Source: Variovorax paradoxus
Lineage (GTDB): Bacteria; Pseudomonadota; Gammaproteobacteria; Burkholderiales; Burkholderiaceae_C
Direction of reading: 5' to 3'
Assembly (NCBI RefSeq): GCF_030815975.1
Contig: NZ_JAUSXL010000002.1
Location: 4,576,501-4,640,500 of the forward strand
Length of the DNA: 64,000 bases
Shown here: piece after piece, positions 59,659 to 64,000 of the stretch
How the letters are laid out: each line of letters begins with the position of its first letter
Numbering within the stretch: position 1 is the stretch's first letter
The notes under the pieces: generated by a model
Told to the model about the DNA's origin: nothing
Seen by the model: only the letters and a program-made list of their open reading frames with translations
The model's database searches: none
Translations under genes and position numbers: made by a program

Positions 59659-60501
59659 TTGAGCGCAGCCATCCTTCCTGATGCGTCGATCGACGCCGCG
59701 AATGTCATCACCGACACCGCGGCGCCCGACTTCGCTCGCCGCTTCGGCGGCCTCGAACGCCTGTATGGCGTGGCCGGTGCTGCGCGCATCCGCAATGCGC
59801 ACGTGCTCGTCGTCGGCATCGGCGGCGTGGGATCGTGGGCCGTCGAGGCGCTGGCGCGCAGCGGCGTGGGGCGGCTGACGCTGATCGATCTCGATCACGT
59901 CTCCGAGTCGAACATCAACAGGCAGATCCACGCGCTCGATGCAACCGTGGGACAGGCCAAGGTCGAGGCCATGCGCGACCGCATCGCGCAGATCAACCCC
60001 GACTGCCAGGTGCTTGCGCTCGATGAATTCGTCGAGCCCGGCAACTGGACGGCCTTGCTCGAAGCGGCGCAGGCAGCCAACGGGCCCGCGACGGCCGTCA
60101 TCGATGCCTGCGACCAGGTCAAGGCCAAGCTCACGATGGCCGCATGGGCCCGCGCATCGCGCACCGCCTTCGTGACCGTGGGCGCGGCCGGCGGCAAGCG
60201 GCAGGCGCACAAGGTCGACATCGACGATCTCGCGCTTGTCACGCACGATCCGCTGCTGGCGCAGCTTCGCCAGCGCCTTCGCAAGGAGCATGGTGCGCCG
60301 CGCGAGGGCCGCAAGATCGGCGTGGCCTGCGTCTTCAGCCGCGAGAGCGTCGCACCGCCCGATGCCTCCTGCGCCATCATCGAAGGCGATGGTTCGCTCA
60401 ACTGCCACGGCTACGGTTCGGTGGTGAGCGTGACCGCGACTTTCGGCCAATGTGCAGCGGGTTGGGTTCTCGACAGGATTGCGAGCAACGCCACGCTATA
60501 A
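59659..60501 (+). CDS. tcdA: tRNA threonylcarbamoyladenosine dehydratase (ThiF/E1-like)
   Basis: ATP-dependent enzyme cyclising t6A37 to ct6A in tRNA. The roughly 280-residue protein has an E1-like fold with RFGGLERLYG, the nucleotide loop VVGIGGVGSWAVEALARSGVG, DLDHVSESNINRQIHA, the conserved IDACDQVKAK, and the GSVVSVTATFG end. The likely start is the TTG at 59659, since no ATG precedes the conserved part in frame; a longer form overlapping cpoB is possible. A tRNA-Lys, a t6A-bearing tRNA type, follows directly. Confidence 0.88.
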   Translation: MSAAILPDASIDAANVITDTAAPDFARRFGGLERLYGVAGAARIRNAHVLVVGIGGVGSWAVEALARSGVGRLTLIDLDHVSESNINRQIHALDATVGQAKVEAMRDRIAQINPDCQVLALDEFVEPGNWTALLEAAQAANGPATAVIDACDQVKAKLTMAAWARASRTAFVTVGAAGGKRQAHKVDIDDLALVTHDPLLAQLRQRLRKEHGAPREGRKIGVACVFSRESVAPPDASCAIIEGDGSLNCHGYGSVVSVTATFGQCAAGWVLDRIASNATL

Positions 60502-60562
60502 TCTTTGGCTTTGCCGGATTCGACGCCGGTGAAGAAAAACCGAAAAAGAAGAAATTGGCTCC

Positions 60563-60638
60563 GGGACGTTAGCTCAGTTGGTAGAGCAGCGGACTTTTAA
60601 TCCGTTGGTCACTGGTTCGAATCCAGTACGTCCTACCA
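60563..60638 (+). tRNA. tRNA-Lys (anticodon TTT)
   Basis: A 76-nt cloverleaf. The acceptor GGGACGT pairs with ACGTCCT (one G-T pair). The D arm is GCTCAGTTGGTAGAGC, the anticodon loop is CTTTTAA with TTT, the T arm is CTGGTTCGAATCCAG, and CCA is encoded. Confidence 0.97.
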
Positions 60639-60648
60639 ACAAATCTTG

Positions 60649-60688
60649 AAAATCGTCATTTGCCGCAAGCATTTGGCGATTTTTTTTG
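60649..60688 (+). terminator. Rho-independent terminator after tRNA-Lys
   Basis: AAAATCGTCA pairs with TGGCGATTTT (one G-T pair) around a loop that itself can pair partly, followed by further T residues, 10 nt after the tRNA. Confidence 0.75.
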
Positions 60689-60837
60689 CCGTGTTCTTAT
60701 ATGTGGCAAGCCTTCCGGCGTCAGACGGAAGTCAGGAATTTGGCTCATAATTGAATTCCAAAGTATTACTTTCGCTCCCGGACTTCGTCCCGGACCTCTT
60801 TTCTGGGGCGGGCCCAAAAAGCGATCTGGAGGGTGCG

Positions 60838-61821
60838 ATGTGCGTGACCCAGATGAATTCCGTCGGTGCTTCGAAAACGACGTACAGGGTGTGGCCGGAC
60901 GATCCGGACGGCTTCTCCATCCAGAGGATCACGCCGATGCACCACAACTTTCACGAGCATCCGCTGTTCCAGGTGCCTCAGCTGGTGCAGCTCGGGCTGG
61001 AGCTCTCGAAGCTGGACCAATGCAGGTTCATGACGCCGAACAGGACGGTCGCGTCCGCGCTCGCGCACGACAGCCGTCCTCCTGACGGGCGCAGCATCGA
61101 GCAATTCTTCCAGCGCATGGAGGAGCCGGGTTCCTCGGTCGCCTTCTACAACATCGAGGTCATTCCCCGCTATCAGGCACTGCTGATGGCGGTGGTGGAC
61201 TCGATGCGCTCCTTGGTCGAGCGAGAGCAACCGGAGATCTTCAGGGTGAACGGATTCGTCTTCTTCTCTGCTCCGCCTTCCGTCACGCCCTTTCACATCG
61301 ATCGCGAAAACAACTTCTGGCTTCAGCTGCATGGGCACAAGATCCTCAACGTCTGGGATCACCGCGATCGCACCATCGTGCCGGCCGATGCGGTCGAAGA
61401 CTTCATCGTCACCCAGTCGCTCAGGAAGGTGTGCTTCGATGAAGCGTTCCTGTCACGCGGACTGGAGTTCGATGCGCGGCCCGGGGATGCGGTCTACTTT
61501 CCAAGCACTTCGCCCCACATGACGAGGTCCAATGCCGATCACACCACCCCCGGCGATCGCTTGTCGATCTCGATCGGGGTGACCTTCTACACCGCTGCCA
61601 CGCGCGAGGTGGCCCGCATTCATCAGGTGAACCGGCTGATGCGCAAGTGCGGCCTGTCACCCTCTTACCCGAGGGAATCGCCCACCGCGGATGCAGTCAA
61701 GTCGGCCGTCGGTGGCCTGGTCGGCGCCGGCCGCGCCCGGCTCGGCGCTGCGCGCGCCCGGATCATCAGCATGACCACGGCGCGCAGCTTCAAGCACACG
61801 CCGCCGCCGGGCTCCTACTGA
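60838..61821 (+). CDS. JmjC/cupin-like protein, putative Fe(II)/2-oxoglutarate oxygenase
   Basis: A 327-residue protein with a double-stranded beta-helix signature. TPFHIDRENNFWLQLHGHKI gives an HxD pair and a possible cosubstrate-binding Lys, and FPSTSPHMTRS supplies the distal His, together a complete facial triad. RPGDAVYFPS is the typical cupin turn. The start at ATG 60838 has a GGAGG site 6 nt upstream; the longer frame from 60751 has none. The C-terminal 50 residues are basic. The lower-GC leader and position after tRNA-Lys may indicate acquisition. Substrate unknown. Confidence 0.75.
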   Translation: MCVTQMNSVGASKTTYRVWPDDPDGFSIQRITPMHHNFHEHPLFQVPQLVQLGLELSKLDQCRFMTPNRTVASALAHDSRPPDGRSIEQFFQRMEEPGSSVAFYNIEVIPRYQALLMAVVDSMRSLVEREQPEIFRVNGFVFFSAPPSVTPFHIDRENNFWLQLHGHKILNVWDHRDRTIVPADAVEDFIVTQSLRKVCFDEAFLSRGLEFDARPGDAVYFPSTSPHMTRSNADHTTPGDRLSISIGVTFYTAATREVARIHQVNRLMRKCGLSPSYPRESPTADAVKSAVGGLVGAGRARLGAARARIISMTTARSFKHTPPPGSY

Positions 61822-61870
61822 ACAACGCAGCCGCCCGGACACGGCCGGAATTGGGGCGCTTGCGGGTCGG

Positions 61871-61900
61871 AAAAAAAACAGCCCGCGCGAGGGCGGGCTG
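61871..61900 (-). terminator. Rho-independent terminator downstream of the S24 repressor gene
   Basis: On the minus strand AGCCCGC and GCGGGCT pair around a 6-nt loop, followed by G and an eight-T run. It lies about 130 nt after the repressor stop and faces that strand. Confidence 0.75.
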
Positions 61901-62028
61901 GAAGATGGCCTGCTGGAGGAGGGAGGATCGGAGAAATGCAGGCCACAGGAGAGCCTTCACTATGTTCTGCGAACCTGCACGCAACCTGACCTCTGGCAGG
62001 TGCTTCGCACCCGGGCGCGATGCGTGGC

Positions 62029-62745
62029 TCAGTCCTCGTCTTCCCACTTCCCCACGACGGTGCCGAGCACCGTGAACGCGGTTCGAATCGGCTCGTGCTT
62101 CGGATTCAGCGGCAGCAGCCAGCGGCGGCCGTCTTCCTGCTTGAAGACCTTGAAGGTGACTTCGTTGCCTGCATCGAGCCTGGCAATGATGCGCTCGCCG
62201 TCCTCGGGCGTGGTTCGCTGCGTGTCGACGAAGATGATCGATTCCGCGGGATAGCTCTTGAGGTGGCCGCTCGGTGCGGTCATGCTGTCGCCGCGCACGC
62301 GCAGCGCGTAGGTGTTGCCGGGGCTGTGATGCGCAACGCAGGGAAGCCACCGCTCGGCCTGGATCGCTCCCTGCGCGGCGCCATTCCACGAAGCAACTTG
62401 CGTCCATGCGATGAGGGGAACGGTGCCGGGTGTGCCGGGATTGAAGGACGGGCCCGATGGCGGCGTGCGCGTGACCCGGTAAGCACCCGGAGGTTCGCTG
62501 GCGTTGTCGCGCGCCGTGCGTGGCTGGGGTACATCCCACGGCGCGAGGCCGTCGCCGGTGTCCAGCCAGTTGGGATCGACGCGGTAGGCGCGCGCCAGTG
62601 CGAGCAGGGCCATCGAACGGCCGGTGTCGCCGCGTTCTATTTTCGAGATGTTGGATTGCTTGACGCCTGAAGCCGCTTCGGCTTGCTTCTGAGTCATCCT
62701 GGCGTATTTGCGCGCTGCCAATGCGCGCGCTGCAATAGTCTCCAT
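62029..62745 (-). CDS. S24/XRE-type repressor (LexA/CI-like)
   Basis: A 238-residue regulator. The N-terminal helix-turn-helix is MTQKQAEAASGVKQSNISKIERG (residues 17-39). The C-terminal S24 domain has the catalytic pair Ser154 (VRGDSM) and Lys199 (TFKVFK). No Ala-Gly or Cys-Gly dipeptide is seen in the 100-150 linker, so self-cleavage may be lost or use another site. It is phage-repressor-like, but no phage genes are adjacent. A palindromic site upstream is a candidate operator. Confidence 0.87.
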   Translation of the reverse strand: METIAARALAARKYARMTQKQAEAASGVKQSNISKIERGDTGRSMALLALARAYRVDPNWLDTGDGLAPWDVPQPRTARDNASEPPGAYRVTRTPPSGPSFNPGTPGTVPLIAWTQVASWNGAAQGAIQAERWLPCVAHHSPGNTYALRVRGDSMTAPSGHLKSYPAESIIFVDTQRTTPEDGERIIARLDAGNEVTFKVFKQEDGRRWLLPLNPKHEPIRTAFTVLGTVVGKWEDED

Positions 62746-62768
62746 GGGCGCCGATTTAAGCGCAGGCG

Positions 62769-62809
62769 AATATTCACTTTGGACTCTAGAATAGTTGAAA
62801 GGGAGTATT
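62769..62809. promoter_or_regulatory. Candidate operator of the S24 repressor
   Basis: AATATTCACTTT (62769-62780) and AAAGGGAGTATT (62798-62809) match as inverted repeats at 10 of 12 positions around a 17-nt centre. The site lies in the divergent gap and covers the ribosome-binding site of the small plus-strand ORF. The bound regulator is inferred from position. Confidence 0.55.
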
Positions 62810-62813
62810 TGCC

Positions 62814-62978
62814 ATGAAACCACGCAAGTTGGTGCTGGCGCTGAAAGCCGTGAGGCTGACGCACAAGCCAATCGAAGGGCGAAGCCGTCATTCGGCACCG
62901 CCTGGAATCCGCAGGATCAGGCTCGCATGCGCGCGCAGCATGATGCCGCGCCAGGACCGAATTCACCTGCCGGGCTGA
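62814..62978 (+). CDS. Small basic ORF divergent from the S24 repressor
   Basis: A 54-residue, arginine-rich frame beginning MKPRKLVLALKAVRLTHKP, with a GGGAG site 8 nt upstream. The second half of the same DNA looks more protein-like in another frame (KPSFGTAWNPQDQARMRAQ, ending at 63016). The gene may therefore contain a frameshift, or the other frame (TTG 62795) may be the real one. No family recognised. Its position resembles that of Cro-type genes opposite repressors. Confidence 0.4.
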   Translation: MKPRKLVLALKAVRLTHKPIEGRSRHSAPPGIRRIRLACARSMMPRQDRIHLPG

Positions 62979-62981
62979 ATC

Positions 62982-63233
62982 GTGCAAAGCCCGTTGCCAC
63001 GGGGCCTGTGGCTTGACCGCGTGCTGTGCGCGCTGTTGGCGCTGCTGTCTGCCACGGCTCTCTTCCACGGATTTTGCTCGCAGGACCACGGCCTGGCCGG
63101 CTTGGCGATCGCCGGCCTCGCAGCCGCGGGTTGGATCGGAATCTCGCTGTTCGACGACTGCGCGTTCAGGCGTGCACGTGCGGTCCGGGAGGCGGTAGAG
63201 AAAGCGTCGCGCTCACGCGCACGCAATCCTTGA
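62982..63233 (+). CDS. Small membrane protein, hypothetical
   Basis: An 83-residue frame from GTG 62982 with two predicted membrane helices (about 12-28 and 38-55: VLCALLALLSATALFHGF and GLAGLAIAGLAAAGWIGISLF) and a basic tail. Its last 68 nt overlap the 3' end of the convergent EcsC-like gene. Weak start context; no family recognised. Confidence 0.5.
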   Translation: MQSPLPRGLWLDRVLCALLALLSATALFHGFCSQDHGLAGLAIAGLAAAGWIGISLFDDCAFRRARAVREAVEKASRSRARNP

Positions 63234-63669
63234 TGTGCTGCTCGCCCAAGGCGCGCAAGGCGGCGTAGCCGAGCGCAGCAGAAACGATCTGCCCGGCGAT
63301 CGGCACGTACTTTGCCGCCTGCTTGGCCGTGAGCTTCACGCCGGCATGCCGCGCGAGCTTGATCAGCAGGTCGCGCGTGACGAGCCTGCCAACCAGCAGC
63401 GCGCCGACCGTCGTGGCCGCCTTCTGGATGCGTTCGCGCTGGTGCGGTGCAAGCTTTTCGACCTGGGTGACCGACAGGCCGAACTCGGCGCTGATCTGCG
63501 GCACCAGGCGCGAGAGCAGGGCCGCATCGGCCGCCCAGTCGATGCCGGGCAAGGGAATGGCGCTGGCGGCCGCGGCCATCAAGGCCTTGCGGCCGATCAG
63601 GCGGCGGCTGCGGTGGATGGCCGCAATCAGCTTTTCGTCACCCCGGGCCAGTTCGATGGCAGACGGCAT
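63166..63669 (-). CDS. EcsC-like/DUF697-type protein
   Basis: A 167-residue protein. A soluble N-terminal helix region is followed by hydrophobic or amphipathic helices (ALMAAAASAIPLPGIDWAADAALLSRLV), then a further pair near GALLVGRLVTRDLLIKLARHAG and YVPIAGQIVSAALGYAALRALG. The PLPGIDWAADA and VPIAGQIVSAALGY patterns are typical of the EcsC/DUF697 membrane-associated family. The start at 63669 has a GGAG site upstream. Function unknown. It follows the ABC-F gene on the same strand. Confidence 0.75.
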   Translation of the reverse strand: MPSAIELARGDEKLIAAIHRSRRLIGRKALMAAAASAIPLPGIDWAADAALLSRLVPQISAEFGLSVTQVEKLAPHQRERIQKAATTVGALLVGRLVTRDLLIKLARHAGVKLTAKQAAKYVPIAGQIVSAALGYAALRALGEQHIKDCVRVSATLSLPPPGPHVHA

Positions 63670-63691
63670 GCAGGAAGTCTCCTTCGGAGGT

Positions 63692-64000
63692 TCAGGCCGC
63701 GAGCGCCTCGAGCTGGTCCGACAGGGCCAGCCAGCGCTCTTCGAGCCGGCCGATTTCATCGTTGAGGGCTTTCAGCCGCTTGCCCGCCTCGGCGATGTCG
63801 GCCGGCGGCAGCGGCTGCGCCAGGCGCGCCTCGAGCGCGCTGCGCTCGGCGCCGGCCGCGGCCAGCCGTTCGTCGATCTGCGCGATCTCGCGCTTGATGG
63901 GCTTGGTCTGGTCGCTGCGCTGCTGACGCTCCTGGGTGTCCTGCCTGGGCACCGGGGCGGCCGTGTTGGCGGCTTCGCGCACGGCCACCTTGGCTTCTTC
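63692..64000 (-). CDS. ABC-F family ATPase, C-terminal end (cut by window edge)
   Basis: The last 102 residues of a larger protein. A polar linker is followed by a coiled coil (KREIAQIDERLAAAGAERSALEARLAQPL, then AGKRLKALNDEIGRLEERWLALSDQLEALAA). This heptad pattern is the C-terminal domain of ABC-F proteins such as YheS/Uup, which act on ribosomes. The ATPase domains lie outside the window, so the assignment is by C-terminus only. Confidence 0.72.
   Translation of the reverse strand, partial: EEAKVAVREAANTAAPVPRQDTQERQQRSDQTKPIKREIAQIDERLAAAGAERSALEARLAQPLPPADIAEAGKRLKALNDEIGRLEERWLALSDQLEALAA

Noticed and set aside
60563..63669. Prophage or integrative element at tRNA-Lys
   Set aside because: The S24 repressor and tRNA are suggestive, but there is no integrase, no structural phage gene and no visible repeat of the tRNA 3' end.

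Overview
The window is a dense, high-GC chromosomal segment from a betaproteobacterium. Gene content and order point to the Comamonadaceae, and Variovorax is my best guess. The reasons are the exbB-exbD-lpxK-Trm112-kdsB-adk block divergent from xseA, the clpS-clpA pair, the run yebC-purD-hemF-nadD-rsfS-rlmH-maf-rng, and two intergenic palindromes that I recognise as abundant in that family. The genus call is inference, since no rRNA gene is present. It reads as core chromosome, with one possible small insertion beside a tRNA-Lys gene.

Layout. 1-5.0 kb: the N-terminal end of a 3-hydroxyacyl-CoA dehydrogenase, a 2-hydroxyacid dehydrogenase/MFS pair, and lexA with two SOS boxes shared with a divergent asparaginase gene. 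5.0-9.0 kb: envelope and lipid A precursor genes (adk, kdsB, Trm112-like, lpxK, exbD, exbB) on the minus strand. 9.3-20.1 kb: xseA, sodB, DUF192, two small secreted proteins, icd, clpS-clpA, cardiolipin synthase and sbcB. 20.1-30.9 kb: a minus-strand pyrimidine locus combining URC-type uracil degradation genes (urc1 and urc4 homologues, upp), a BMP-type nucleoside ABC transporter, a nucleosidase-like lipoprotein and a cytosine-deaminase-like amidohydrolase. 31.0-34.9 kb: two small envelope genes, a SigF-type ECF sigma/NrsF anti-sigma pair with a visible autoregulatory promoter, and a HerA/DUF853 ATPase. 35.0-48.1 kb: an aryl-polyene/xanthomonadin-like cluster in two convergent operons. The plus-strand arm holds ACP, membrane protein, ligase-dehydratase fusion, acyltransferase, LolA, MMPL exporter, deacetylase, methyltransferase, dehydratase and ketoreductase. 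The minus-strand arm holds methyltransferase, chorismatase-like protein, acyltransferase and glycosyltransferase. No ketosynthase gene is visible. 48.2-55.1 kb: housekeeping genes yebC to rng. 55.1-60.6 kb: msbA, tolB-pal-cpoB, tcdA and tRNA-Lys. 60.6-64 kb: a JmjC/cupin-like protein, an S24-type repressor with a palindromic operator, a small membrane protein, an EcsC-like protein and the C-terminus of an ABC-F ATPase.

Three genes (adk, one ABC permease, and the acyltransferase/lolA junction) read correctly only if a small indel is assumed. Two of the three lie in a CGCGCG context and one in a T run, so base-call errors are as likely as real mutations. All functional calls come from motif and family recognition of the translated sequence. 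No database search was possible.
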